Assembly: GCA_034659015.1 (NCBI GenBank) | Contig: JAYEGL010000019.1 | Location: forward strand, 62,001-126,000 | Reading direction: 5' to 3' | DNA from: Maricaulis sp034659015 | Lineage (GTDB): Bacteria; Pseudomonadota; Alphaproteobacteria; Caulobacterales; Maricaulaceae | Length of the DNA: 64,000 bases | Shown here: positions 17,385-27,600 of the stretch, piece after piece | Layout of the letters: each line of letters begins with the position of its first letter | Position numbering within the stretch: position 1 is the first letter of the stretch | Position numbers and translations under genes: made by a program | Notes under the pieces: generated by a model | What the model saw: only the letters and a program-made list of their open reading frames with translations | The model's database searches: none | Told to the model about the DNA's origin: nothing

Positions 17385-18179
17385 ATGACAGACGCCGTGC
17401 CGGCGCTCAAAGCCGAAAATGTCTGCATGACATTCGGCGAAACCCGGGCGCTCGACGATGTCAGCCTGACGGTGGAGCAGGGCGAGATGGTCGCCCTGAT
17501 CGGTCCGTCCGGTTCGGGCAAGTCCACGCTGCTGCGCGTGGCCGCCGGCCTGCAGCCGGCCGACGCGAAATCGGGTCCGGTCGCGGTCCTGGGCCAGACG
17601 ATGCAGACCCGCGGCAAGGTCGCGGGGCGCGTCCGGAAGAACCGGGTCCGGCTGGGTTTCATCTTCCAGCAGTTCAACCTGGTCGGCCGCCTGTCTCTCT
17701 TCTCCAACGTGATGCTGGGCGCACTCGGCCGCCTGCCGGCCTGGCGCGGCGCGCTGGGCCTGTTTCCCGACAGTGTGAAACAGGCGGCCATGGATGCGCT
17801 GGAGCGTGTCGGCATGGACGAGTTCGCCGGCCGGCGCGCGTCCAAACTCTCCGGCGGCCAGCAGCAGCGCGGCGCCATCGCCCGTGCGCTGGTGCAGGGC
17901 GCGAAAGTCCTGTTCGCCGACGAGCCGATAGCCTCGCTCGACCCGGTGTCTGCCCGCAAGGTTATGGAATTGCTGCGCGAACTGAACACCCAGGACGGGC
18001 TGAGCCTGGTGGTCACCCTTCACCAGGTCGATTATGCGCGTCGTTTCTGCGACCGCACCGTGGCGCTGAACAAGGGCCGTATCGTGTATGACGGGCCGTC
18101 CGGAGGGCTCGACCGCGACAAGCTGGTCGAGATCTACGGTCCCGAGTTCGAATCCGCCTTCTATGGAGGCGAGGAATGA
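17385..18179 (+). CDS. phnC: Phosphonate/phosphate ABC transporter ATPase PhnC
   Basis: ATP-binding subunit of a phosphonate-type importer. The 264-residue protein has Walker A GPSGSGKST (about residues 45-53), a Q-loop region (FIFQQFNLVGRLSLFSNVMLG, characteristic of PhnC), the ABC signature LSGGQQQR, Walker B VLFADEPIASLDP and the H-loop VVTLHQVDYA. GAGGGG lies 10 bases before the ATG. It overlaps the fused phnD-phnE gene by 4 bases, and a Pho box precedes it, so the operon is probably induced by phosphate starvation. Confidence 0.93.
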   Translation: MTDAVPALKAENVCMTFGETRALDDVSLTVEQGEMVALIGPSGSGKSTLLRVAAGLQPADAKSGPVAVLGQTMQTRGKVAGRVRKNRVRLGFIFQQFNLVGRLSLFSNVMLGALGRLPAWRGALGLFPDSVKQAAMDALERVGMDEFAGRRASKLSGGQQQRGAIARALVQGAKVLFADEPIASLDPVSARKVMELLRELNTQDGLSLVVTLHQVDYARRFCDRTVALNKGRIVYDGPSGGLDRDKLVEIYGPEFESAFYGGEE

Positions 18180-20200
18180 TCCGCGTCCTGAGCCAGATTC
18201 TCGTCCGCATCGCGCTTGCCGGCACCCTGCTGGGGCTCGCCGCCTGTTCCGCGCCGCAGGACCCCGGCGACACCGCGGCATCCGCTCCGCTCGACAGTTC
18301 GGCACCGGGCGAACGCCGCACGCTGAATTTCGGCATTATCGCCACGGAAAGCTCGTCCAACCTGGAATCCAACTGGCGGCCCTTCATCGCGGCCATGTCG
18401 GAATGGACGGGCTACGATATCGAACCCTTCTACGCCTCCGACTATGCCGGCATGATCCAGGCCATGCGCTACGGCTCGATCGAGGTGGCGTGGTTCTCCA
18501 ACTTCTCCGGTCTGCAGGCCGTGCGCCTGGCCGGCGGCCAGGTCTTCGCCAAGGCGACCTATCCGGACGGGTCGGAGGGCTATAACTCGGTCCTGATCGT
18601 GCCGCAGGACAGTCCGATCCAGTCGCTGGAAGACATTCTGGAATGCGACCGGACGCTCGATTTCGGGATGGGCGATCCCAATTCCACCTCCGGCTATCTC
18701 GTGCCCTCCGCCTTCATCTTCGCGCCGCGCGGCATCGATCCGGGCGAGTGTTACAATTCGGTGCGCAACGCCAATCACGAGGCGAACGCGGTGGCCGTCG
18801 CCAACGGACTGGTCGATGTGGCGACGAACAACACCACCAACATGACGCTTCTGGCGCGCACCCGCCCGGAGATCGCCAGCCGTATCCGCGTGATCTGGAC
18901 TTCGCCGGCGATCCAGACCGACCCGATCATCTGGCGGTCGGATCTGGACGAGGAAGCCAAGCAGCGCCTGCAATACTTCTTCATGAATTACGGCCGGATG
19001 GGCACGCCGGAAGAGATCGCGGAGGCCCGCGAGGTGCTCGATCCGCTCTATTTCGGCCTCTTCCTGCCCTCCTCGAACGCCCACCTGGACCCGATCGTCC
19101 AGCTGGAGATCGTGCGCGACCTGACCGAGGCGCGGAACGATCCCGACCTCTCCGAGGCCGAGCGCGAGGCGCGCGTGGCCGAGCTGGAGCAGCGGCTGGC
19201 CGAGGTCGAGGCGGGCAATACCGGTCTGATCAGCCAGGCAAGTGCCGTCGAGGGCCTGTCGGAAACCGGCCCCGCCGAAACCGCCGACGGCGCCCATATC
19301 AACTGGCTCGCCAGCGCCGTCATCCTGCTTCTGGTCGTGGTCCTTCTCACCCTGCTGCTGTGGGCCTCCGCGCCGCGCGGGCCGGGACCCCGGGTTCCGC
19401 TGACCGAGCGTGTCGCCAATGCGGTGATCGCGGCGGGCGTGGTGATCATCCTCGTCTGGAGCTTCGACAGCGCCGACATGGATCGCTCCTACCTCCTCGT
19501 CGAGAATGCCGGCGATATGGGCGAGTTCATCGCGGGTTTCTTCCCGGAAGACTTTTCCTCGGCCCAGTCGCGCACGACCTACTGGCAGAACCTGACGCAC
19601 GGGTTCGGCGAGGCCGTGCCGCAGATGATCGTCACCGTCCAGATCGCGATCTGGGGCACTTTCATCGCCGTGCTGGCGGCCATTCCCTTCGGCCTGCTGT
19701 CGGCGCGCAATGTGGCGCCGTCCTGGGTGGTCCAGCCGGTGCGACGGCTGATGGACGTCTTCCGGTCGATCAACGAGCTGATCATCGCCCTGGTCTTCAT
19801 CGCCGCCGTGGGGCTGGGGCCGCTGGCCGGTGTGATGGCGCTGGCCGTGCACACGACCGGTGTGCTGGCGAAACTCTTCTCCGAAGCCGTCGAGGCGGTG
19901 GATGACGGGCCGATCGAGGGCGTGCGCGCGACGGGGGCCGTGCCGCTGCACGAGGTGATCTGGGCGGTGATCCCCCAGGTCGCGCCGCTGTGGACCTCCT
20001 TCGGCCTTTACCGCTTCGAATCGAACGCCCGGTCGGCGACCGTGCTCGGTCTGATCGGCGCGGGCGGTATCGGCCAGATCCTGTTCGAGGCAGTGCGGGC
20101 CTTCGACTACCAGCGTACCGCGGCCATCGTGATCGTGATCGTCGTGGCGGTGAGCGCCATCGACCTGCTCTCGCAATTGCTGCGCAAACGCCTGGTCTGA
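18176..20200 (+). CDS. Fused phosphonate-type binding protein and permease (PhnD-PhnE)
   Basis: One 674-residue protein combines a lipoprotein signal (lipobox LGLAAC, Cys24), a PhnD-type substrate-binding domain (about residues 46-330; WFSNFSGLQAVRLAGG, GDPNSTSGYLVPSAF), an acidic coiled-coil linker (about 315-350, EAEREARVAELEQRLAEVE), a hydrophobic helix (about 379-398) and a PhnE-type permease (about 470-674) with the EAA loop EGVRATGAVPLHEVIWAVIPQ. The usual family has separate PhnD and PhnE proteins. The frame is continuous with no sign of frameshift. The binding domain would be held at the membrane by the lipid and by the permease. Substrate could be phosphonate, phosphite or phosphate; no C-P lyase genes are nearby. 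Confidence 0.9.
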   Translation: MIRVLSQILVRIALAGTLLGLAACSAPQDPGDTAASAPLDSSAPGERRTLNFGIIATESSSNLESNWRPFIAAMSEWTGYDIEPFYASDYAGMIQAMRYGSIEVAWFSNFSGLQAVRLAGGQVFAKATYPDGSEGYNSVLIVPQDSPIQSLEDILECDRTLDFGMGDPNSTSGYLVPSAFIFAPRGIDPGECYNSVRNANHEANAVAVANGLVDVATNNTTNMTLLARTRPEIASRIRVIWTSPAIQTDPIIWRSDLDEEAKQRLQYFFMNYGRMGTPEEIAEAREVLDPLYFGLFLPSSNAHLDPIVQLEIVRDLTEARNDPDLSEAEREARVAELEQRLAEVEAGNTGLISQASAVEGLSETGPAETADGAHINWLASAVILLLVVVLLTLLLWASAPRGPGPRVPLTERVANAVIAAGVVIILVWSFDSADMDRSYLLVENAGDMGEFIAGFFPEDFSSAQSRTTYWQNLTHGFGEAVPQMIVTVQIAIWGTFIAVLAAIPFGLLSARNVAPSWVVQPVRRLMDVFRSINELIIALVFIAAVGLGPLAGVMALAVHTTGVLAKLFSEAVEAVDDGPIEGVRATGAVPLHEVIWAVIPQVAPLWTSFGLYRFESNARSATVLGLIGAGGIGQILFEAVRAFDYQRTAAIVIVIVVAVSAIDLLSQLLRKRLV

Positions 20201-20293
20201 TCCTGTGACAGGCGATCATGGGATAGGACTTGGTTTTGTCCCAATTCGGCGTTAGGCGAAGCCGCGACAATTCAATCCAAGGGGATATGACCC

Positions 20294-21355
20294 ATGTCAG
20301 CGTTCAAGAAGCTTTCCGCGGCCCTCGCGATCGCGGCCGTCACCTCGGCCGCCGCCTATGGCCTGCAGCAGCGCGATCAGATCCGGATCGTCGGTTCCTC
20401 GACGGTCTTTCCCTTTTCCACGGCCGTCGCCGAGAGTTTCGGTGCGAAGACGCAATTCTCCACCCCGGTCGTCGAGTCGACCGGCTCGGGCGGCGGTTTC
20501 CGGCTGTTCTGTGCCGGTGTGGGGTCGGAACATCCCGATATCGTCAATTCCTCGCGCCGCATGCACGCGTCGGAATTCGAGCGCTGCCAGAACAATGGCG
20601 TGCGCGAAATCACCGAAGTGCGGATCGGTTTCGACGGCATCGTGCTGGGCTCGGCCAGCGAGGCGGCCGAGGAGCTCGACCTCTCCCTGACCCAGCTCTG
20701 GCTCGCCCTGGCGGCGGAAGTACCGGCCGACGAAACCTGCTCCGGCTTCGTCGAGAATCCCAATGAGCGCTGGTCGGATATCGACCCGTCCCTGCCGCGC
20801 CAGCGCATCGAGGTGTTCGGACCGCCGCCGACGTCGGGCACGCGCGATGCCTTTGTGGAGCTGGCAATGCAGGCCGGCGCCGCCGGCATCGACTGCATGG
20901 CCGAGCTGGAAGAGGCCGACGAGGACCGCTTCGAGACCATCGCCGGGCGCATCCGCGAGGATGGCCGCTGGATCGATGCCGGCGAGAACGACAATGCGAT
21001 CGTGCAGACCCTGGTCAACACGCCCGACGCGTTCGGCGTGTTCGGCTATTCCTTCCTCGACCAGAATTACGACCGGCTCTACGGCGTGTCGATCGACGGC
21101 GTGGCGCCGGAATTCGACGCGATTTCCGACGGCACCTATCCGGTTTCGCGTTCGCTCTTCTTCTATGTGAAGAACCAGCACGCCGCGATCGTGCCGGGCC
21201 TGGCCGACTATGTCGGCGAGTTCACCTCGGACGCGGCCTGGGGCGAGTTCGGCTATCTCACCGATCGCGGCCTGATCCCGCTGGCAGACAGCGACCGCGC
21301 CGAGATCGCGCGCCAGGCACAATCGCTCGAAGCGATGACCCAGGCGCCGGAATAG
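20294..21355 (+). CDS. pstS: PstS-like phosphate-binding protein
   Basis: Periplasmic phosphate-binding protein. The 353-residue protein has an N-terminal signal peptide (SAALAIAAVTSAAAYG) and PstS motifs: IRIVGSSTVFPFSTAVAE, VESTGSGGGFRLFC, DIVNSSRRM, FGPPPTSGTRDAFVELAM and a late TPVSRSLFFYVK-like segment (YPVSRSLFFYVKNQH). AAGGGGATATG precedes the ATG. It lies 93 bases after the PhnD-PhnE fusion in the same direction and is closed by a strong terminator. No pstC, pstA or pstB gene is in the window, so it either uses a transporter elsewhere or acts in phosphate sensing. Confidence 0.9.
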   Translation: MSAFKKLSAALAIAAVTSAAAYGLQQRDQIRIVGSSTVFPFSTAVAESFGAKTQFSTPVVESTGSGGGFRLFCAGVGSEHPDIVNSSRRMHASEFERCQNNGVREITEVRIGFDGIVLGSASEAAEELDLSLTQLWLALAAEVPADETCSGFVENPNERWSDIDPSLPRQRIEVFGPPPTSGTRDAFVELAMQAGAAGIDCMAELEEADEDRFETIAGRIREDGRWIDAGENDNAIVQTLVNTPDAFGVFGYSFLDQNYDRLYGVSIDGVAPEFDAISDGTYPVSRSLFFYVKNQHAAIVPGLADYVGEFTSDAAWGEFGYLTDRGLIPLADSDRAEIARQAQSLEAMTQAPE

Positions 21356-21382
21356 GCTGCCTGTCTCAAGTCCGACGCTTTG

Positions 21383-21410
21383 AAACCCCGGGGCATGCCC
21401 CGGGGTTTTT
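21383..21410 (+). terminator. Strong rho-independent terminator after pstS
   Basis: A perfect 12-base-pair stem (AAACCCCGGGGC at 21383-21394, complement at 21397-21408) with a very short centre (AT) is followed by a run of T. It ends the phnC-phnDE-pstS transcript. Confidence 0.9.
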
Positions 21411-21499
21411 CGTGAAACTGACGAAAACCGTACGAAGCTTTAACTGGACCTCTGCGGCGCGACATCCTGTTCTCCCGTCCACAAAGACAGGGGATACAG

Positions 21500-23059
21500 A
21501 TGAACTGGACAACAATGATGGTGGGGTGTTCCGCGTTGACGTTGGCCGGGTGTGCCGTGTCGCAGCCGGACACTGCGCCGCCGCCGGCTGCTGCCATGGT
21601 TGAGGCCGATCTGTCCGGCCTGACCGCTGCGGCGCTGGCGCAGGAAATACGGCAGGGCCGGATCACAGCGGTGGAGGCCACGCAGCATTACCTGGATCGT
21701 ATTGCCGCACATGACCGCAACGGGGCGCGGCTGCAATCGATTATCGCGCTCGATCCGACGGCCCTGGACCAGGCCGCGCGCCTGGACGCGCTGGCTGCCG
21801 AGGGACGCTTTGCCGGAGTGCTGCACGGCGTGCCCGTTCTCGTGAAGGATACGATCGACGTGCAGGGGGTGGCGACGACGGCCGGCTCGCTGGCGCTGGC
21901 CGGCAATATTGCCGCCGACGATGCGCAGATCATTGCCCGGCTGCGCGCGGAAGGGGCCGTCATTCTGGGCAAGACCAATCTGTCGGAATGGTCGAACTTT
22001 CGTGCCGGCGGCATGCCGGCCGGCTGGAGCGCGGTCGGCGGACAGACCCGCAATCCGTACAGCTCCGACCACTCCCCGTGCGGATCGTCGTCGGGATCGG
22101 CCGTGGCAGTCGCCGCGGGGTTTGCGCCGCTGTCGCTTGGCGCGGAAACCAGCGCCTCCCTGATCTGCCCGGGCGCCGTGAACGGTGTCGTCGCCTTCAA
22201 GCCGACGGTCGGGATCCTGTCGCAGGACGGTATGGTCCTGGTCTCGACCGGTCAGGATACAGCCGGCCCCATGGCCCATACGGTTGCCGGCATCGCACTG
22301 GCGATGAATGCGATGACAGGCGCAGGCCGCGGTGACGGATTCGAGGCCGTTCTGGATGCCGATCTCACCGGGCTGCGCATCGGGGTGTTCCGCTGGGCAG
22401 AGGGCGGGCATCCCGGTGTGTCTGCGGCCTTCGACGAAACGGTCGCACGGCTGGGAACGACCGGGGCCGAACTCGTCGAAATCACCGAATTCTCGCCCGA
22501 CCCGGCGATGTGGCAACACGGCGAGACCATTCTCATGAGCGAGCTTGCGGCGAATCTGGCGGCTTATCTGGCGGAGACGCCGGATACCGTCGAGGTCCGG
22601 TCGCTGGCCGACCTTCTGGCCTTCAATGCGGCCAGCCCGGGCGAGCAAACCGAACGGTTCGGCCAGTCAATCCTGGAGCGGGTTGCAGACGCGCCGCACG
22701 CGGACACGCCAGAGCACAGCGCGCGTGTCGAGGCGGTTCGGAGGGCGGCCCGCGAGCACGGAATCGACCAGCTGCTGGACGAGCACGACGTGGATGTACT
22801 GATCATGCCCGCGGCCCCGCCGGCCGCGCCGTGGGAGCGCGACCCTGAAACCCGGGCGCTGCGCCGCAATGTCGGTGCGACCTGGCTGCCGGCGATGGCG
22901 GGCTATCCGATGCTCACGGTTCCGATGGGCCAGAGCGAGGGCTTGCCGCTCGGCCTGGGTATCCTTGCCGGCGATGGCGATGACGCAGTCGTTCTTCGTG
23001 TCGGTTATGCCGCTGAACAGCTGGGACTGGAAACCCGCCGCCCGGACCTCGCGGAATAG
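21500..23059 (+). CDS. Amidase-signature lipoprotein, peptide amidase-like
   Basis: Amidase-signature hydrolase with a lipoprotein signal (MMVGCSALTLAGC). The Ser-cisSer-Lys triad is visible: Lys116 in VLVKDTID, the cis-Ser in CGSSSGSA (residues 194-201), and nucleophile Ser220 in ETSASLICP. Motifs such as GSSSGSAVAVAAG and FKPTVGILSQDG..QDTAGPMA are very close to those of peptide amidases that deamidate C-terminal peptide amides, but the substrate is not proven. The length of 519 residues fits the family. It is a single gene with its own short leader, convergent with the glycosyltransferase gene. Confidence 0.9.
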   Translation: MNWTTMMVGCSALTLAGCAVSQPDTAPPPAAAMVEADLSGLTAAALAQEIRQGRITAVEATQHYLDRIAAHDRNGARLQSIIALDPTALDQAARLDALAAEGRFAGVLHGVPVLVKDTIDVQGVATTAGSLALAGNIAADDAQIIARLRAEGAVILGKTNLSEWSNFRAGGMPAGWSAVGGQTRNPYSSDHSPCGSSSGSAVAVAAGFAPLSLGAETSASLICPGAVNGVVAFKPTVGILSQDGMVLVSTGQDTAGPMAHTVAGIALAMNAMTGAGRGDGFEAVLDADLTGLRIGVFRWAEGGHPGVSAAFDETVARLGTTGAELVEITEFSPDPAMWQHGETILMSELAANLAAYLAETPDTVEVRSLADLLAFNAASPGEQTERFGQSILERVADAPHADTPEHSARVEAVRRAAREHGIDQLLDEHDVDVLIMPAAPPAAPWERDPETRALRRNVGATWLPAMAGYPMLTVPMGQSEGLPLGLGILAGDGDDAVVLRVGYAAEQLGLETRRPDLAE

Positions 23060-23065
23060 GGGCGA

Positions 23066-23084
23066 GGCGGCCGGAAAGGCCGCC
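23066..23084. terminator. Hairpin between convergent genes
   Basis: GGCGGCC (23066-23072), loop GGAAA, GGCCGCC (23078-23084) lies in the 35-base gap between the amidase and glycosyltransferase stop codons. It could end transcription from both sides, although U-tracts are absent. Confidence 0.5.
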
Positions 23085-23094
23085 GCGTGCCACC

Positions 23095-24255
23095 TCAGTA
23101 CAGCGACTTTTGGCGTCTCAGCCGGCGCCAGAAGCGGCGGCGTTCCGGCTTGGGGTGCGGGGTGAGATTCTCGACGAAATCGATGGCGCATTGCCGCCAG
23201 GAATGCTTTTCCGCATGGGCGCGCGGCGCGGCGCGGTCGATTTCCAGGCAGTCCAGGCAGGCCTGGCGCAGATCGTCATTGATGAAGCCGCCGCCGGATC
23301 CCGGGATGATGTCCTTGGGGCCGTGGGCCGGATAGGCCGCGACTGGCGTGCCGCAGGCCATGGCTTCCAGGTTCACCAGGCCGAACGTGTCGGTCCAGGA
23401 CGGGAAGACGAAGACGTCGGCATCGGCAAAATAGCGCGCCAGCTCGTCGCCGAACTTCGACCCCGGGAAGACGGCATCGGGAAACTTCTCGATCAGCTCC
23501 TCGCGCTGCGGGCCGTCGCCGACCACCACCTTGGTGCCGGGCAGGTCGAGCTTGAGGAAGGTCTCGATATTCTTTTCCACCGCGATGCGGCCGACATTCA
23601 CCCAGATCGGGCGCTCCAGGCCTTCATAGACGTCCTCGCCGTTCATCTTGCGCTTGTCCGGATTGAACAGTTCGATATCGACGCCGCGGGCCCAGGCGGT
23701 GAGGTTCTTGAAGCCGCGCGCGGCGAGATCGTCGCGCATGGACGGGGTCGTCACCATGATCCGGCCCGAGGCGTTGTGGAACCAGCGCATGAAGGCATAG
23801 CCCGCCGACAGCGGGATGAAGGGAAAGCGCGCGTGGACGTATTCCGGGAACTTGGTGTGATAGCTCGTCGTGAAGGGCAGGCCCCATTTCTTGCAGATGC
23901 CCCGCGCCGCCTGGCCCAGCGGGCCTTCGGTGGCGATGTGGATGGCTTCCGGCTCGAATTCCTTGAAGCGCCGCGCGATATCGCCGCGTGCGCCGATCGC
24001 AAGCTGGATTTCGGGATAGGTCGGCAGCGGAAAGGTCCTGTAGCCCAGCCCCGGATGGATGACCTCGATCTGGTGACCCATGTCGCGGCATTCCGAGACG
24101 GTCCGTGAAAGCGTGCGCACCACGCCGTTCATCTGGGGCTCCCAGGCATCGGTCACCAGCATGATGCGCTGGGGGCGCTCGTCGGCATCGTCGGCGGCGG
24201 TGCCGGCCTCTTCGAGGTCCGCGTCGCGGTCGAGACTATCGCTGTTTTCGGTCAT
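23095..24255 (-). CDS. GT4-family glycosyltransferase
   Basis: Predicted retaining glycosyltransferase with two Rossmann-like domains. The 386-residue protein begins with an acidic tail, then RIMLVTDAWEPQMNGVVRTL (donor/acceptor domain start, typical of the MgtA/SqdX-like GT4 group), TSYHTKFPEYVHAR, WARGVDIELFNPDKR, VNVGRIAVEKNIETFLK, VVVGDGPQREEL and the sugar-nucleotide E-x7-E motif (FPSWTDTFGLVNLEAMACGTPVAAY). It probably adds a sugar to a membrane lipid or polysaccharide; the acceptor is unknown. It stands alone on the minus strand. Confidence 0.9.
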   Translation of the reverse strand: MTENSDSLDRDADLEEAGTAADDADERPQRIMLVTDAWEPQMNGVVRTLSRTVSECRDMGHQIEVIHPGLGYRTFPLPTYPEIQLAIGARGDIARRFKEFEPEAIHIATEGPLGQAARGICKKWGLPFTTSYHTKFPEYVHARFPFIPLSAGYAFMRWFHNASGRIMVTTPSMRDDLAARGFKNLTAWARGVDIELFNPDKRKMNGEDVYEGLERPIWVNVGRIAVEKNIETFLKLDLPGTKVVVGDGPQREELIEKFPDAVFPGSKFGDELARYFADADVFVFPSWTDTFGLVNLEAMACGTPVAAYPAHGPKDIIPGSGGGFINDDLRQACLDCLEIDRAAPRAHAEKHSWRQCAIDFVENLTPHPKPERRRFWRRLRRQKSLY

Positions 24256-24629
24256 TTCGGCCTGTCATTCGATATGGATGTCGCCGCGTTTAGCGGAACC
24301 CGTCCGGGCTGTCAGCCATTAGCATACTGGTGAATGCTCTGGCTTGAAGGAAAGAAAGCGGCTATCGGCGCCGCGAATGCACCCGAAGTGCGTGCCAGGG
24401 CGATGGAACAGGCTGCCACCGGGTGCGCGGATTCACGCAGAAACTTGTCCGTATTCCCGTTCGGTTTACGTACAATTGCAATGTTTGGGCGAAGTTATGG
24501 AGTGTGCGCTGCTTTCGTGACGCAAATTGCCCGATCACGAAAACAAGTGACCCGCACACTTCACTTGCCCCGACGAAAAGACCGGACCATTGTCCGACCT
24601 GTTCATTTGCTGGAGTGGGAGTTTCAGTC
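24256..24629. other. Intergenic region between glycosyltransferase and putA
   Basis: No convincing gene is present in these 374 bases. The region holds both divergent promoters and the inverted repeat at 24513-24542. Short open frames here lack ribosome sites and family features; the putA frame is open upstream of 24630, but that extension has no protein-like character. Confidence 0.6.
24513..24542. promoter_or_regulatory. Perfect inverted repeat upstream of putA, candidate operator
   Basis: TTTCGTGA at 24513-24520 and TCACGAAA at 24535-24542 form a perfect 8-base inverted repeat with a 14-base spacer. It ends 87 bases before the putA start codon, a suitable position for a proline-responsive regulator. 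The regulator is unknown. Confidence 0.5.
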
Positions 24630-27600
24630 ATGAATGTCCAGACCCGAGAGGCCCTGCGCTGGGACGACCTGGATTCGGTGAAATTCGCCGACGAAACCGC
24701 GATGGCGAAACGCCTCGCGGAAGAGACCGGGATCGACGAGGCCGCGCGAAAACGCATTCATGACGATGCCGTCGAGCTCGTGCAGACGGCGCGCGCGACC
24801 ACGCGGTCGCGCGGCCTGATGGACAGCTTCCTGCAGGAATTCGGCCTGTCCAACAAGGAAGGCCTGGCCCTGATGTGCCTGGCCGAGGCGCTGCTGCGCG
24901 TGCCCGATGCGCCGACGGCGGACCGGCTGATCGCCGAGAAGATTTCCGGCGGTGCCTGGGCGGAACATATGGGCCGTTCGGAAAGCTGGCTGGTCAATGC
25001 CTCCACGCTCGGCCTGATGCTGACCGGCAACATCATCGATGTGGAATCCGACGCCCGCAAGAACCCGGGCGACTACTGGCGCAAGATGACGGCCAAGCTG
25101 GGCGAGCCCGTGATCCGCGCCGCCGTGTTCCGGGCCATGGGCATCATGGGCGAGAATTTCGTCCTCGGCCGCAAGATCTCCGAAGCGATCAGGCGCTCGA
25201 AAAAGGGCGAGGGCGATCTGTGCTCCTTCGACATGCTGGGCGAGGCCGCCCGCACGGGCAAGGATGCCGAGCGCTATCACCGTCGCTATCTCGAGGCGAT
25301 CGAGGCGGTCGGCAAGGTGCGCGGCGACAAGGCGGTCGAGCTGGAGCACGGCGTCTCGGTGAAGCTCTCCGCGCTGCACCCGAAATATCTCGCCGTGAAG
25401 GAAGCGCAGCTGTTCGAGGAGCTCTATCCGCGGCTTCTGGAACAGGCGAAACTGGCGAAGTCCTACGATATCGGCTTCTGTCTCGATGCCGAGGAGGCGG
25501 ACCGCCTCGTGATCTGCCTGAAAATGTTCGAGAAGCTGGCCCGCGAGCCGGAGCTCGAAGGCTGGCAGGGGCTGGGTCTGGCGCTGCAGGCCTATCAGAA
25601 GCGCGCACGTTTCGTCATCGAGCGCCTGATCGAGCTGGGCCGGGAGACCGAGCGCCGCTTCCTGATCCGTCTGGTGAAGGGCGCCTACTGGGACACCGAG
25701 ATCAAGTTTGCCCACCAGATGGGCTGGCCGGACTTCCCGGTCTGGACGACCAAGCCGGCGACGGACCTGAACTATCTGTCCTGCGCGCGGGTCATGCTGT
25801 CGGCGCCGGACCAGATCTATTCCCAGTTCGCCACGCACAATGCGCACTCGCTGTGCGCGGTGCGCGACATGGCGCGTGAGGCCGGGGTGGACCATTACGA
25901 GTTCCAGCGCCTGCACGGCATGGGCGAGGCGCTCTATGCCGCCGCCGGGGACCTGCACGGCGAACGGCCTGTTCGCATCTATGCGCCGGTGGGCAGCCAT
26001 GAGGATCTCCTGCCCTATCTGGTGCGGCGCCTGCTGGAGAACGGCGCCAACACCTCCTTCGTCCACTCCTTCCTCGATCCGGAGGTTCCTGTCGAGGACG
26101 TGGCACGGGGGCCGTTCGAGGTCGCCGACACGATCGACCGCCACCCGGAAATCGCGCTGCCCGGCGACCTCTACGGCGAGGAGCGGCCCAATTCGAAGGG
26201 CCTCGACCTCGCCCAGGCACGGGTCCGCAGCAGCCTGGCGAAGGCGTTCAAGGAATTCGAGACGTCCGAGCCGATTACCGCGGCGCCGCTGGTCAACGGC
26301 CAGCTGCTCGACGGGGCCGCCCACCAGATCATGTCGCCGGTCGATGCGGCGGAATATGTCGGCACGGCAGTCGACGCCTCGGTCGACGATGTGAATGCGG
26401 CCTTCGAGATCGCGATCGCCGCCCAGCCGGCCTGGGATGCACGCGGCGGCAAGGCGCGCGGCGAGATCCTGCGGGCCATGGCCGACGCCATGGAAGCGGA
26501 CATGGAACGCCTCATCGTCCTGATGGCGCGCGAGGCCGGCAAGACGCTCAATGACGGCATTGCCGAAGTGCGCGAGGCGGTGGATTTCTGCCGCTACTAC
26601 GCCGCCCAGGCCGAGCGCGAGTTCGACTCGGCCGAGCGCCTGCCGGGGCCGGCCGGCGAGACCAATCATCTCGGCCTGAAAGGCCGCGGCGTCTTCGTCT
26701 GCATCAGCCCCTGGAACTTCCCGCTGGCGATCTTCACCGGCCAGGTCGCCGCGGCCCTGGCGGCGGGCAATACCGTGATCGCCAAGCCGGCCGAGCAGAC
26801 CCCGCTGGTGGCCTTCGAGGCCGTGCGCCTGTTCCAGAAGGCAGGTCTGCCGCCGAGTGTGCTGCACTTCCTGCCCGGCACGGGCGAGATCATCGGTGCG
26901 GCGCTGACAAACGATCCGCGCACACAGGGCGTGGCCTTTACCGGCTCCACCGAAGTGGCGCGGGCGATCAACCGCTCCCTGGCTGCGCGCGAGACGGCGA
27001 TCGCGCCGCTGATCGCGGAGACCGGCGGGATGAACGGCATGTTCGTCGACACGACCGCGCTGCGCGAACAGGTGATCGACGACGCCATCATGTCGGCCTT
27101 CGGCTCGGCCGGTCAGCGCTGTTCGGCGCTGCGCGTGCTCTTCCTGCCGGAGGACATTGCCGACGAGATGATCGAATCGCTCTCGCTCGCCATGGACGAG
27201 CTTCAGCTCGGCGACCCGGCGGATCCGGCGACGGATGTCGGCCCGGTGATCGACAATGAGCAGCGCGAGCTCCTGCTGCGCCACATGGAGCGGATGGAGG
27301 GCGCGGCGCGCGTGGTGAAGCAGATCGACGATTCGGCCCTGTCCGAGCGCGGCTTCTTCTTCGGTCCGGCGCTGGTGGAACTGCCCTCGCTCGACGCGCT
27401 CGACCGCGAGGTCTTCGGTCCGATCCTCCATGTCGTGCGCTACAAGCGGCGCGACGTGGCGGCGATGGCACGCGAGCTCGCGTCGAAGGGTTATGGCCTG
27501 ACGCTGGGCATTCATTCGCGCCTGGACTCTTTCCACAGCCAAATTCAGTCCATCGTTCCGGCGGGCAATGTCTATGTGAACCGGAACATGGTCGGCGCCG

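Noticed and set aside
20203..20220. Possible second Pho box before pstS (CTGTGAC..GATCATG)
   Set aside because: Only the first half resembles the consensus and the second half fits poorly; too weak to report as a site.
24423..24629. Upstream in-frame extension of putA
   Set aside because: No ribosome site at the first ATG and no similarity to PutA N termini; ATG 24630 has GGGAG at the right distance.
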